DNA of 64,000 bases from Sphagnum magellanicum (Eukaryota > Streptophyta > Sphagnopsida > Sphagnales > Sphagnaceae), in assembly GCA_021904315.1 (NCBI GenBank), contig CM038907.1:26605223-26669222 (forward strand), in the 5' to 3' direction. Both the position numbers and the translations under genes were made by a program. Below, piece by piece: positions 1 to 12,900 of the stretch. The notes beneath the pieces were generated by a model that saw only the letters and a list, made by a program, of their open reading frames with translations, was not told the origin of the DNA and searched no databases. The first letter of the stretch is position 1, and the number at the start of each line of letters is the position of its first letter.

Positions 1-700
1 GACACTACTTCTGACCAATTGTTAACTGGAAGCTGGAACTTGGTGTACTATGCTCCTCCTTACCAAGTAGCTTTGTCGCTTGTGCACCATGTTCAGGACA
101 TCAAGGCCACACATCCTCAACAAGGAGAACAAGTGACAAAATGACATGAAATCCCTTTCTGGTGGCCTCAGTGAGTGAGAAAGCCAACTGCTGCTAAGAT
201 CATTGACCTTTGAGCTCAGCCAGTGAGGATTCAGTGACACTGTTATGAATCAATATGCTCAGTCAGATGACCTCAACCTACAAATGAAATTTCAGAGGAA
301 TAAGGACTGCTTAATGGGATGGGAGGACTGCTTGATTCATTCAGCCCCCACTAAGAAGACTGCTAGCATTGATTTGTACAAGGGACTGTACTGGGACAAT
401 CACCTTGTGAGCCTGGAACTCTAACATTTTAACACCCCCTCTGGAGATTTGAAGTTAATGAATTTACATACACAGTTGAACCTTTACCTTCCAAATTGAT
501 AGTGAGACCGGAGACACAAATTAACAAGACCTCAGCATGTAATCACTGGTGCAGAGGGTGCATTGCAATCACTCCTGGTCCAAGTTACTCTCAACCAATC
601 AAACACACTTCAAAACCACAAGAACCAATGTTGGAAACTTGTGCAGTTTGTATGCACTTCAAATCATTGAACAAGGAGACGATCAGGTTATGTACAAGAT
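1..700. other. Spacer downstream of the thioredoxin-like gene
   Basis: I see no convincing coding exon here. The stretch just left of 702 would be the 3' untranslated region of the minus-strand thioredoxin-like gene. Open frames on either strand are short and lack family signals. No repeat structure is obvious. Confidence 0.5.
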
Positions 701-701
701 T

Positions 702-2507
702 TTATGTCTTGATGGCTGCATTATTATGGCTCTCAAGATGGGCCTTGAGCTCATCCAATTTAGCTCCTGTGTGTGAGTGCACAAGTTCACCATTTCGGAA
801 AAACCTGAAGTTGGGCACCGCTCTTACACCCCACTTTCTCATCAATGCCTGCATTCATCCCATGCGAGAAAAAGGTAAATTAGGACCCCTGAATGTGCTA
901 TACATACCTGGGACAGTACTCAAATTAGTCAACTTCAAGCTCAATCAGAGTATGCAGAATATACAATTCAGCACCCCAGAAAACACAAACACTACTATTA
1001 CTTCAATATCAGGAACCCTCTTCTTGGCATAGACAAAAGTGAAAGCTAACCTGCAGATAGAACTCAAGAGCTGCAATAATAACACCTTCTTGCCATAGCT
1101 ATTCAAATGTAACTGAAACTGTGCAACACAAGGAAAAGCTAGGAACTTACCCTTGTGTCAGCACTAGTGTCACCATTGATTTTCAGAAACATTACATCTG
1201 GATACTCAATACTCAGCTGCACCACCTTGGGAAATATTATCTTGCAAGGTCCACATGTTTTGGTTGAAATATCAAGAACAACCTGCATCAAAATAAACAG
1301 CGCCCAAAACAGGTGAATTATGAAAGGACCCACTGAACATCCACCATCATACAGTGTAGTCCACGTCTCACACAGCTTTTGTGATCCTCCAAAGTATATG
1401 ATACTGAACAGGTTTCTGAATATTAATCCTCCAAATAATGAGATACAAATATCACTTTCCACAACCTGGGTGCTGGTAGATCTAACCCATGATTTTGCCT
1501 TAGGATAGGTGTTCAAGGAACGCACCCCAACAATCAAGAGCTAAATGCAATCAGGTACACAACTTCTTAAGAGAAAAAGGGTTGGTTCATTATATCTCTA
1601 ATGGACTTCAGAAGATGATGTGAAGAGAACACACAGTTATGTTCCTGGCACTTCTAGCAAATCTGCCATGAAGAATGCAAACGTTTTTCACATGGGCAAA
1701 ATCGTCAAGCTTGAAACTCTCCCTGGCCTGGAGCAGCTTATGGTGCGTGTCCCTTTTGCAATTGAAAATGCACAACAGTTTAGCGCTGCAGCTACTCCAA
1801 AACCCTAAGACAACATCTTACAAAAGAGAATTACAGGTAAGAAACATACCAGTCTTTCCCCTGCTTCTTGCAAGAGTCGATCAAAAGTCTCCGCTGTTTC
1901 AAGGGAAAGCAATAAATTAGGGTTCTGGATAGAGTAAAGATTTGCCTTCAACACTAACTGGACGAGGCTAATATGTACAGCAAGAATTGTAATGCAGCTT
2001 GTGAGCTCTAACGAACACACCTTTATAAAGCTAAAAAAAGAGGAGCAGCAACTGAGAATTCATAATTTGGGTTCTCGCATAACGATAGAAAAACAGGGTC
2101 GAAAGTAAGCAAATAACTGCAGGAAGAGAGAGAGAGAGAGTTCAAAACCACAGAAAGATTTTATTCAAGTACTCACAGTCTTCAACGATGGTTACATGTC
2201 CCTCAGCAGATTCAGTATCAGATAAAGCCTGGACAGCTTGACGACACACCGTGTTGCCAAGCGCCAAAGAGCATTTCTCGCGGAGAAACTCTGAGCTATT
2301 CAATATTCCCGCACTTCGTATTTGAGGATTGCAGAGAGATAAAGAACCCATTCTTCCTTTGGAGCCAATTTCAAGCCCTACTACCATTCTCGATGGCACT
2401 GAAGTACAGGACGAGGAGACTCTTCTCTGCGTAATAGTAGCGCCGCTGCTACAAGGCGTCGTCGTTGTTGTAATGATCGCCATGCTCGTCACCACCTGAA
2501 CTGCCAT
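702..2507 (-). CDS. Chloroplast thioredoxin-like protein, four exons, 217 aa
   Basis: Four exons on the minus strand join in frame: 2177-2507, 1850-1893, 1151-1282 and 702-848 (TAA stop at 702-704). All three introns (283, 567 and 302 bp) are GT-AG, with donors GTGAGT, GTATGT and GTAAGT. The 654-nt CDS gives 217 residues. The first ~75 residues are rich in Ser/Thr with scattered Arg and almost no acidic residues, which fits a plastid transit peptide. The mature part is a thioredoxin fold: a VVLDIS strand, the active site T-C-G-P-C, the FPKVVQLS helix, the MFLKINGD strand, the cis-proline loop AVPNF, then FRFFRNGEL and an HTGAKLDEL C-terminal helix. The usual active-site Trp is Thr. Motif order resembles plastid Trx-like/CDSP32 proteins (family knowledge); the exact subfamily is unsettled. 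The start is the first ATG of exon 1; a second in-frame Met lies nine codons in. The likely role is disulfide reduction in the chloroplast stroma. Confidence 0.88.
2127..2141. repeat. GA microsatellite in intron 1 of the thioredoxin-like gene
   Basis: A short run of GA dinucleotides lies inside intron 1, about 40 bp from the exon 1 donor. Confidence 0.8.
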
Positions 2508-4489
2508 TTGGCGCTAGAAAGAAAAAAAACTCCAATAAAATCTTTGTGTCTAGTTTCTCAGTTCTTCTATCTTCAAAACTAGTTACCAAGTCTTCACAAA
2601 TTTTGCTGTATGAACTTCAATGTGCGAAATTCAGAAGAGGTGGAATGAATTCCCATGGGCTTTTTAGAGCTCCTGGGGAAGAAAGAAGAAAGATTGGTTC
2701 TTCCAGTTTCTTCACAAGGACCTGATGAACGACGAAGACGACTCGTCCAAAAGCATTGCAAAAGTGTTTTTCTGACCACGGTTTTCTTCACTAAATCCTC
2801 CTCTCCAATTTTTCCACCTCAATTCAGCATTAAAAGTTGTGGTTTTTTTGGTCAGTTTTCTGATGTAGCATCATCAGGGTTTTTCTCTTTTTCATTTTTT
2901 ATGTTATCAAACATTTTGCGACTTTTTTCCAAAAATTAGCAAAATTAGTTTAATGTATAAGTTACTAGGAGACAAAATTTCCAAAACTTTTCCCAATTGT
3001 TTTTGGAAAAAAACAACAAAATTTTGTCAAATAAAAAAACACTGAGCATCATCGCAAGAAATATTTAGCATCAATGGCGACAACTTTTTGGAAAATGGTT
3101 CAAACTTCAAACAGTAGGAAAACTTACAAAAAATGGCCCCAAAACTAAAAACTTGGTCAAAATCAGGGGTTTTTTTTTCAATTTTGTGATGTCAAAAAAT
3201 TGCTAATTTTTCCCACGAAATTGCAAAATTATTCATATTTACACCCAAAAACAAAAATTTCCCAACTTTTCCCGCAACAAAAGCAACAAAATTTGTCTCA
3301 AAAAAAACAAATGATTGAAATGTGACAACTTTTTTTGGAAAAAACAAATTGATTTTTTTGGAAAAGAAAAGAGAATTTGCATCAGGATGATGAAAAACAA
3401 CTTCTGAAAATTCACGACAAAAAAAAAACACTGCTAGTAAAGCCCCAAAACAATGCAACAAAGCAAACAAGTGTTCAGTCATCAAAGTGCTGCATGCATT
3501 AAAAAGCAAAGCAGCATGCAAAGAGTTTGACCAACATACTTAGTAGCTTTTAAGTGGGAAAAAAATCAAATAAAAAAATTTTACTTTAGCTATGTTCTCA
3601 CTTTTGGGTCGATTTCTTTCTTTTTTTATTTTTTTAAATTTCAAAATTCGTGGAATTCATGAACAATAAATTTGTGAATGTTTTGGCTTTAGTTTTATTT
3701 TCATTTTTTTAATTTGTAAATGCAAATGCAATGGCAAGACTATTGCTGACATTGAAAATTTGCTGAAATGAATGAATGTCAGTACCAACTCAACATAGGT
3801 TTGTGCAGAATCAAATAGCCACAGCAACCCTAAAGAAAACAACCCATGAGTGGTCCAGAAGTAGATTACTCAAAGCAGATTAAGTCCCACTTAAAATCAG
3901 AGTTCAATCACAGGCAGACCGGCAAGCAGATCATGTACAATAGGGTTTGCTGGATGTATGGTATGACCAATAAAAGGAAAATTGTGTGACTCCAAATTGT
4001 GTGTTTAGGACTCTTGATTAGAGAGATAACTGAGCTAATTAGCGTCCTCACCCTATTACTTAATCACCTACTAGTGACTAACTAACTGATCAGGTAGAAT
4101 CCTTGCATTGTCAGCTCTGGCCATACAATGCCCGCCAGAGTAGACGATGGTATAAAGTAGCGCTGAGTAGACAGGAGTGGATGAGATACACATCAGAAAA
4201 CCCAATTCTGAGTTTGGGGAATACTTTCATTAAAATTCCATTACCACAAGTTTGTGGATCGAAATCACGGAATCACCCGCGCAAAGGAGGGAAGGAAGGA
4301 CCAGACTCTGTAGTCTTGCCTGTCAGTGCCTCCTCCACATGTAGGTTTTGGCTCAGATGTTCAAGACTCTAAAGCTCTCACAGCCTGCCCAATGGCACCA
4401 GTAAAATGGCCTTTCCAGTATGTTGTGGCTGAAGTGTTACAATCAAGTTGGTAGTGTAAAATTGCTTTGGGCTCATCAATATGCCCATG
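2508..4489. other. Upstream spacer with an A/T-rich low-complexity block
   Basis: The first ~250 bp upstream of the thioredoxin-like start presumably holds its promoter and 5' leader; I see no clear TATA box. From about 2,880 to 3,660 the sequence is a low-complexity mixture of A-runs and T-runs. Phrases such as CAACTTTTTGGAAAA and AACTTTTCCC recur about 250 bp apart (around 2,985-3,100 and 3,265-3,350), which suggests an old imperfect duplication. No gene is recognised. Confidence 0.5.
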
Positions 4490-4492
4490 TTA

Positions 4493-4864
4493 GAGCATCT
4501 ACACCGGTGTTCAATATGTCACTCTGGATAATAAAATTAAATGTCTAAGTTTAGCTTTTGTTTTTTTGGCAACCCCACCAATAAAACAGTAAGTGGAACT
4601 GCAAATACGTGGGAACTACCAATAGCAAACCACCTGGACCAATCATTATGATCGACAATCAGAAATACTGAGCCGCAGTCAGGTCCAATTTATTACACTC
4701 TGTTTTGGAGGTGCACAAGTGTGTTGGGCCTTTCACCAGCCATGGCAAGCTGCACCAATTTGGTGCAGAAAAATCAATTTCCTAAGCTAAACCGGCACAT
4801 TTTGACTTTTTCCCAATAAATTTTACTATCTGGAGTCACATACTAAGCACCGGTGGAGATGCTC
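4493..4864. mobile_element. Tourist-like (PIF/Harbinger) MITE, 372 bp, with TTA target duplication
   Basis: The ends form terminal inverted repeats: the left end starts GAGCATCTACACCGGTG and the right end finishes CACCGGTGGAGATGCTC. TTA lies immediately outside both ends (4490-4492 and 4865-4867), the 3-bp duplication typical of PIF/Harbinger elements. The interior has no coding capacity. A diverged second copy, carrying extra sequence, lies at 16,394-17,814. Confidence 0.88.
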
Positions 4865-4867
4865 TTA

Positions 4868-6900
4868 GCAATGCCTTTTGAGTCAGGCCAGTAAAAGGAA
4901 ATGACTATTTTTGATTGGTCAATCATACTGATTGACCCAGGTGGTAAGATTTGAATGGTGTATCACTTTTTTCGGCCCACTTTTTTCAAGTTTGCCTGGT
5001 GAGGATGCAAGAGAAATTACCACCACACTACACCTTGGATGTGCCAAATGGTGTTAGATGCTCAAATGGGGGCTGCCACTGGGCATGCTCTCAGAGAAAA
5101 TTTCTTAGTATATTTGGAAGGTACCTTACATCTACAGAGATCTCTCCTAGAAAAGAGGAGGGATCTTGGTCCTACTCTTTAAGAATGGGAAGGACACTAT
5201 GCTTACGTATGTAGGTATAGGTGTAAGGCCCCTCCAAGTGAAGTAAGCATAATTTCCATCCCAATCGCTTTTAAGGATAGGTGTAAAAACCTTCCAACAC
5301 TCCTACAACTTGTGATTTACATATTTTTAAATTCATAATAGTGTTTTCCTTGTACTTTACCATGGGTAATACCCACGGGTGGTGGGTTTTACACTATTTA
5401 ATTTCCTTCTTGCAACCTAGGAGGAAAATTATGTTGTTGACTAGGTTTTTCAATTTTGAGGAAAAAAAGTAATTTTTTTGCTAAATGTGTTATGCTAACT
5501 ACGGAATTAAGTCAGGATTAGCTTAATCCTAAAATGAATTAATGTAACTAAGTGTGATTCATATGTGTGAAATTGCAATTCTTGTGTACTCTATGCCACA
5601 ACAAACATTACATATTATACATAGTATAATGGATGGTCATACAATTTGCCTCACACAAGGGTCATGAGCCACCATTTTTTGTGTGATAAAAACCACTTTC
5701 TTTTATAGTGAGTTTTCTTTATTGCTAATTTTTCCCATAAATCCATCCATCCCTTAAAAAAACACTAAAACAATGTTCAATCTTTACATAAGATAATAAA
5801 CACCCTTGAACCAACATGTTCTCAAAATAAGGCCCCCTTTCTATCAATTAGGATTTTATTTTTAAAACACATCAATCTTTGAATGTTACCCTACACAAAA
5901 ATACTTAACAAAATTTTAATTGTTATATATTTGAAAGCACCATATAAATAGTAATATTTTCTTGTTACAAAATCAAAACACTTCACATTTCATTGTTACA
6001 TCCTAAATGTCCATGCTTAACAAGCATCTCATTATGTAATGATTATACCCTTTATGAAAAGTTCAAACTTTGAAGTATAAACTTCCTTTAAACAATTAAA
6101 ACTTTTCATTCAGATGCACGCACTTTTATGAAACATGCCCATCCATCATATGCACACATAAAATTTGAAATGCCACTCACACATTGGGTCGAGTTTGAAC
6201 AAAAAGTTTAATCCTACACCAATGTGAAATCTCTTCCCTATGGGTAAAGCTAATAAAATATTGCACTTTGTGGCTCCTTCAATGATGAAAAAATTGTGGT
6301 TGTGCTAGATTATGATGATTTCTTTGACTTGCCTACTTTCTTTCCATAGAAGTTGGTAAGTATTATGTTTCCTATTTTGTGTGTCCCTCAAGTCCATTTC
6401 CTTTAAGTTACAAGTTGTAACCTTTCCATTGATAATTCATTGTGTAATGTGTAGCATGTTCCCCAATAATAGAAAATGTTTGTGTCCTAAAAGGCTTGCT
6501 TGTGCCTTGAAATTGAACAAACAACAATGATGACTTGTGTGTTTCTTTTGTTAATTTGGTAGTCAATGTCAATGTTTTAGTTTTCCATCACAACTTTTGT
6601 CATTGCAACAATTTTTTTCTAATGGGTTTCACAAAACATTTTATGGAAAAAAAATCCCTTTTTAAAAATTTGAAGCTTGTGTCGAGGATGAAGAAAGTGG
6701 TACAAGGCTCATAGGGCTATTTGGTGAACTATAAAAACCTCAAAAAATAACATCAAAGTTGTTACAATCTATTGAAAGCCCTACCAAAAGTCCAAATGAA
6801 GTTCAAATAACAAAAGAAATTGTTGCATGGAAGGCACATTTTGTTTCCTTTGCAAAACAATTAACATTTTTGGGTGTCATGCACCATTGTTCAAGTGTTG
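4868..6900. other. AT-rich spacer
   Basis: No gene is recognised. A short near-duplication, TATAGGTGTAAGGC and GATAGGTGTAAAAA, occurs at about 5,215 and 5,276. Around 5,700 a TTTCTTTTATAGTG motif looks like the end of a CACTA element, but I could not find a matching start nearby. Confidence 0.4.
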
Positions 6901-8065
6901 TGTGGATTTTTTTTTCCTCTTCATGACCCAAAATTGTTTTGTGGGTGTACAATTTGTGTAAGTGATGAACTACATTGTTTTCTACAAACAATTACTTTCT
7001 TATTTCTAAAATTTCACAAATCTTAAAGGCCACTAAGTCAAGGAAGGGGTTGGTGCATTACAACCTTAGCCATGGAAACACCTACATCATGAAAAAAAAC
7101 ATTTGTTGGACAAGCATCAAAAAGACTTTGCCAAGTACAAAACTTAGATTGAATCTACAAAGGTGTGTGGAAGGAGGCAAAAAGAAATCCAAAACGTAGT
7201 ATGTAATGCATCCATCAAACATTACAAAATACTTTGGTGGTCATCAAGGTTATCAAAAGGATGACCCTCCTCAATTCAAGTCCATTAGAACCTTTTCTTC
7301 TACATTGCAAAAGGGTACAAAACATTTTCCTATATTGAATCACCCTGTCTCTATTGCCTTGTGATGTATTGAAACATAAAGATTCAATTCCCATTCCCAA
7401 GTAATTCATGGACAAACACATTTTGATTCACCTTGCAAACACCATGGAACCTTATGTTTTACTATTTTAGGTAGATGTGCAACTATCAAAATTAAAGCTT
7501 TGATATTTGGATGTCTAAAACATTAAGGTTCAACATTTGTCTTTTTGTTATAAATTTCATTAACAAGAGTTGGGTGCCAAAGCATGTGATTGTAAAGTTG
7601 CTTGGGGCACATGTAACATAACTAAAGTAGTTCTGGCAAAACTTGTGAAGCTTATCCTTACTGAATTCTAATTGACAAATAAAGTCGCCAATATTTTTAA
7701 CACCTTAACAACTACAATATCTTTAGTGGTCACATGTGCCCCCTTGTAATTTGATACATCTTTTCTAGGTTGGTGTTTTGGCTATGTGCAACAAAACATG
7801 CCAATATACAACAAATGAAACAAAACAACTTTTTGGCATGAAAGAAGTTTCACTTAAAGATGCACAACGTGAAGCTTTGCAAAAAATGATTGCTTGGACC
7901 AAAAAAATTTAAGTAGGGAAGACAAAAATGGGACAAGACTTGCATTAAGGCAAGGTTGCCAATTCAAAAGTTTTAAAACCCTGTGAAAACCTAATTTGCT
8001 TGAGTAAGGTCATTTTCTTCCAAGAAATCCTAGAAACATGTTGATGTTATCAACATTTGTTATCA

Positions 8066-8176
8066 CATGTAATGATTAAAGGTCAAAATGCCATCTAGTT
8101 TAACTTGGGCAATTATTTGTGTTGTCATAAAACCTTGATGGCCGTTATTAAGTAATATGTTCTAAATCAATCAAAA
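8066..8176 (+). repeat. Direct repeat, left copy (~111 bp), flanking the solo LTR
   Basis: Starts CATGTAATGATTAAAGG and ends TAAATCAATCAAAA right at the LTR edge. It matches 9,053-9,164 with only a handful of substitutions, several of them transitions. It consists of hAT transposase sequence. Confidence 0.9.
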
Positions 8177-9045
8177 TGACACACCCCTAAACTCCTTAAT
8201 GGATTCAACTGCAAATCCAAAGTTGAAAATAGTGGAAAGAAAAGGAATTGGGGCGTGCTCCCTGGTTTGCAACACTTTGGGGGTAAAAAGGGCGTGCTGG
8301 AGCTTCAAGATGAGGACCAGGAAGAATGACAAGTAAGTCAATTACTCACACGAACCTACACAAACCAACCAACAAGTTGGTTAATGCATAGTTGGAACAT
8401 TTTTAGTGGGTGGACAAGCCATGGGCAAACATGGACTCACAAGATTCACCATAGCCCGAACTTGGGGGAAGCCACCACCTTCCCCCTTATAGTATTCTCT
8501 GTGTCTGGCCATGAGGCTAGCAACCAAATGTCGTTTTGTCCCGAGACTTTGGAAGCCCATAACTTCTTCTGTAAACTTCTGATCGAAATGGGGTCTGAAA
8601 TAAAGTTGTAGCCTTCATTGAGAGCTTTCTAACAATATGTGGCACCCACCTACATGCAAATAAACCGAGTGATTCCCAACTTTTAGTGGTCGGGAGTCAA
8701 ATTGGCAGTTTGACTCCCAACCCTTCTTTTGGCCATAACTTATGTTTTAAATATCCAAATGGATCATGTGAATTCATTTTAAACATCTACGTTCTAAGAA
8801 CTTTCCAATGATATAAGGAAATCTTCAATTCAATGAATTTTAACCCCTGAAATTACCCCCTGAAGATTTAGGAGTCCATTGGGATTGCAACTCCCAAAGT
8901 GGGAGTTCATTTGGGAATGTTGGGGTTCATTCCTCACATTCTCTTACACTCCCGAGAGTATGAAATGTGACTCCCGGGCTTCATTCTTGGCCTGCATTTC
9001 ACAAGCCCTTGCCTTGGTCACAAGCCCAAAATTAGGGTTGCGACA
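8177..9045 (+). mobile_element. Solo LTR (LTR-retrotransposon fossil), 869 bp
   Basis: Begins TGACACACC and ends GGTTGCGACA, so it has TG...CA ends. Over its whole length it matches a second copy at 37,550-38,444. It contains no internal retrotransposon domains, so it is a solo LTR. The 5 bp on each side do not match; instead a ~111-bp direct repeat of target sequence flanks it, with 7 extra bases (9,046-9,052) on the right. Confidence 0.8.
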
Positions 9046-9052
9046 TTCTCCC

Positions 9053-9164
9053 CATGTAATCATTAAAGGTCAAAATGTCATCTAGTTTAACTTGGGCAAT
9101 TATTTGTGTCGTCATGGAAACCTTGATGGCCATTGTTAAGTAATATGTTCTAAATCAATCAAAA
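9053..9164 (+). repeat. Direct repeat, right copy (~112 bp), flanking the solo LTR
   Basis: Right-hand copy of the duplicated hAT segment. The transposase-like reading continues from this copy into GGTTACCGACTC and beyond, so this copy is in the original position relative to downstream transposase sequence. Confidence 0.9.
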
Positions 9165-9944
9165 GGTTACCGACTCTTTTTAGATGCATTACATGCCACC
9201 ACCATGATCATCATTAAGTGTAAAGGAAATATAATTATCATGCACATTGCTAACTACTTTTACAATGTAAGGACGTCAATTTAAAACTAAAAGTTTTATT
9301 TATGCATGGCAATAAAAGTAATGTGTTTTGAAATTATTAATTTTTTGTGTGTGTGAATTTCAAAATGAAAGGGCCCACAACATATTTGTTTTCATGTTCA
9401 ACCTTTGTTACAAGAATTTGCAATGCATCATGAAGTTTCTTGGTAGGGATATAGCTCAAATTCTTGTTGCCAAATGTGACAAAAAAACCCATGATTCATT
9501 TGTTGGTGAAAGTTAGTAAGGTTCTAAATCCTATTGGTGGCAACAATGCACTACAAACATTTTGATGTAAATAATTCCCTCTTTGATATTCCAACATCTA
9601 CTAAAGAAAATAATGATGCAATGCTAACATCTAAGATATTTGTGTTTTGGTATATTATTATGTTGAAGAAGAGGTTGTTCAACTTTTGAAATGGTGGAAG
9701 CACATTTAGCGATGTTCTTACATGTTTCTTTTTTAAATAAACATATACTTACAAGCCTAAATCTCAAATTGAAACTAAATGAATATTTTCAAAATTACGA
9801 TTTTTCTCATGAACTTGAGAGAATGTCACCTCAAAATTACAAAACTAGATGTGCTTGTATTGATTTTCAAAAACTAGTAAAATGGTATGAAAGACAATTT
9901 TTTTTATTGCATGTTCTATCATTAGAAAATCTTATTATATAGAG

Positions 9945-12900
9945 GTAAAATCATTGGATGAACATGAAGATCAAATAAGGGAGGTTAGATACTTTTAGGA
10001 TGATTAACACATGAAGTTCAATGTTTGTGTATAATTACTAAAAGTTTGTCAATATGTTAATTTCAACGCCTACTATTCCATTTCAATGTTCATTTTCATC
10101 TTTTGTGTCTTATGCACTTTTGATGTTTCAAGGTTGTTTAACAAGGCACAAATGATCCGATGGGTTGTTGGCATGGTAGGGTGGACCAATTTTGGCATCA
10201 CAAAGGTACTTTTTCTATAGTGGGTGTGATTACAAGTGTTATATCTTATTACATATAATGGGTTTGGTTAATAAGAACTCATTTTCAAATAATGGACTTT
10301 AATATTTACATGGTTTAAATTTTTTTTAATGCAAAAAACATAAAATCTTAAGAATTATGGACTTTTGAAATTGAAAATTTGGGGTGTAATGTCAACTACA
10401 ATTAGGCTAATGGACTTCAATTTGGTTCAATGATGGATCTAAAACTTGGTTAAGGAATTGGTTTCAAGGTGGAAATGTATTAATAAAACCAATGCAAAAG
10501 AATTTTGCATCATATGAATTAGAAGTATTACATTATGGACTTTTGATTGCTGAAAAACAAACCTTACTTTAAAAAGTCCATAGCATTTAAAGGTGTTTTG
10601 AGTTTAAATTTTGCAGACATATAAATCACTAGCCTCTATAATGCACAAATCATATATGGAAAAAAATTGTTAAGAATGGATAGATATCATTTTGCCATCA
10701 TCATGTGTCAACACTGTGCACACTATAAAGCTTGCAAAATGGACTTTGGGCCAAGTTTTTTTTGTCAGGTTTTGGTCCACCTAACCATGCCAAGACCCAA
10801 TGGACCTATAGTCTTGGGTTGACAACTTTTTAAAATGATCAAATTGTGTTATGAAGTTCATTGGCAACATGGGCCCATGTGTTTACTTAGGTAAACTAAA
10901 TGTTGATTTTCCAAAACCTTGTGATTCAAAATTTATACTTGCACTTTAGGGTTGATTATTGATCATTGATTGTTGTTTTTCTTTTACTTGAACATTTTGA
11001 TGTTGCAAGGTTGATAGTTTTGAACAATCTTTAAAAAATCATTGTCTATATTTTAAGGGTGTTAATTTCCATGACAATTCAATTGTTTATCATTTGGTAA
11101 ATGATGGGTGCATTTAAACTACTTAGACTTTGAGTGCATTAATACACATGTTTTTAAAACTTAGATCAATGCTCACATTTGGACTATTTAGATTTTAGAA
11201 ACTTTAAATACATTATGGCATTTTTTTTTACTTTAGATCAATGGGTGCACTTGGATTACTCAAACCATTCAAAGACTTTAAATGCATTATGGACACATAT
11301 GTAGTCACAATAATAGGAATCAAAACAATTGCAAGCATGTTTAATTTTTCATGTTTTAATGTCAAAATTAATATTAATGTTGCAAGTCATTTAAAAGCAT
11401 TTGTGATAATGCTTTTAGAATATACTATGGAAACATGTGGTATGATTTTGAATGAATATAATGATAATAGAATATTCAAAATCATTCATTAAACATTGTA
11501 ACCAATGTTTTTAACATTACAAAAATTCAATTTTTGGAGAGATTTTTTTAACATGACATATTTTTTAGGAGAATCTTTTTAAATATAATATTCTATTGTA
11601 ACATATTCTTGGGTCAATTTTGATTTTTTTCAACTTTCAAACCCAAAAAAATAATTTATAAAATATTATGAAAATACCTTATAATATACAGTCACCCACG
11701 TAGGTAAGTCTAGCTTTTATTATTTTCTTTGCACCCACACACTTTTTTTCATTTAAATGAATGGTTGCACTTAAACTATTCAAACCTTAAAGAGCCTTTA
11801 AATGTAATATGGAAACATGTTTTTAAATTTATATCAAAATAAGTCACAATAGGTTTACTCAAATTTGGCATGCTCAATATGGACATATTTTTATTTTTAG
11901 GGCTTCAAGTTGTACTCAAATGTTGGGCAATCCTGTCCTTGGGTGGTACCATTAGGAATGTCACACCTTAATTTTCCTAGGCCCATTGAACTTTGAAAAA
12001 TCATAAGAAACACTTAAATGAACATTTTCATAATCTAAAAAATACATTTATTAGGTTCCATAGATTTTTAAATCTTAATAATATCAAGAATATTTTTTAT
12101 TTTGATGTTCTTAATCATTGCATTTAGAAAAAGTTTTAAGAATGTAACGCTTGTATTTTTCCTTGAAATTTTTTGTCAGGAACACAAATTTGGAACATGA
12201 TTTATGAATTTTTTTCTAAATTAATATGGAAGTAATTTTTTATATTTTATTTGGAAATTAATTGATTAAATATGAATTAGTTATGAATTTCCAAATCTGA
12301 GGCTGTCAATTTTTTAAGGGACCATTTTAATTAGGAATATATATTTTTAAATTTTCCAATTATTTTAAATTCCCAACTAAATTTCAAGTCATATATTAAA
12401 GCATGCAATTGATAAACATGAAATAATAATAATTTATAATTGTGAAAAAAATTAATGAAAAGGGCCCAAAAAAATGATTTGGTTGTTTTTGGTTCTTAAA
12501 CCATTCCTTGCGGTGGTTCCTAGTGGTACCACCCAAGGATGGGTTCACCCTATTCAAAATCATGCATTTTATTAATTGAAAGTTATAAACTCCAATTCAA
12601 CTCGATTTTCCTTTTTCCATGTTACAGTTTTGTGTTGTGTGCAAAACATATTTCAAAATTTTGATCTTCAAACACAAATACCATACTAATATTCATATGG
12701 CTACAATCATAATTATAGTGAACCCAAAAAGGTACATGTCACATTATAAACAACTCCAATTCACCAAATTCAACTATAAATTTATTTATTTTTCTTTATA
12801 TTACGTTTTTTATTTGAAATAACCAATGAGTTTTTCAAGTTGCAATGAACATAAAATCAATTTATAAACTTGATGTATAGTTTAATGTGTTCAATGTTTC

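Larger units (their letters stand above)
6960..9940 (+). pseudogene. hAT-superfamily transposase, decayed, split by a solo LTR
   Basis: Pieces of a BED-finger hAT transposase run left to right in order: an N-terminal finger-like part (about 6,980-7,200), the central region (7,440-8,176, with short readable stretches such as MKEVSLKDAQ near 7,840), a part after the LTR (9,053-9,520, with NERAHNIFVFM) and a C-terminal dimerisation-like part (9,660-9,900). Frames shift repeatedly and stops are frequent, so it cannot be active. The solo LTR at 8,177-9,045 interrupts it, and a ~111-bp piece of transposase sequence is present on both sides of the LTR. Assignment rests on remembered hAT family phrases, so the exact subfamily is uncertain. 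Confidence 0.6.

Noticed and set aside
496-1032. A 178-codon plus-strand open frame
   Set aside because: It runs antisense over the last exon and intron of the thioredoxin-like gene, whose splice sites and protein family are clear.
3192-3521. A 109-codon Phe-rich minus-strand frame
   Set aside because: Composition follows from A/T-run low-complexity DNA.
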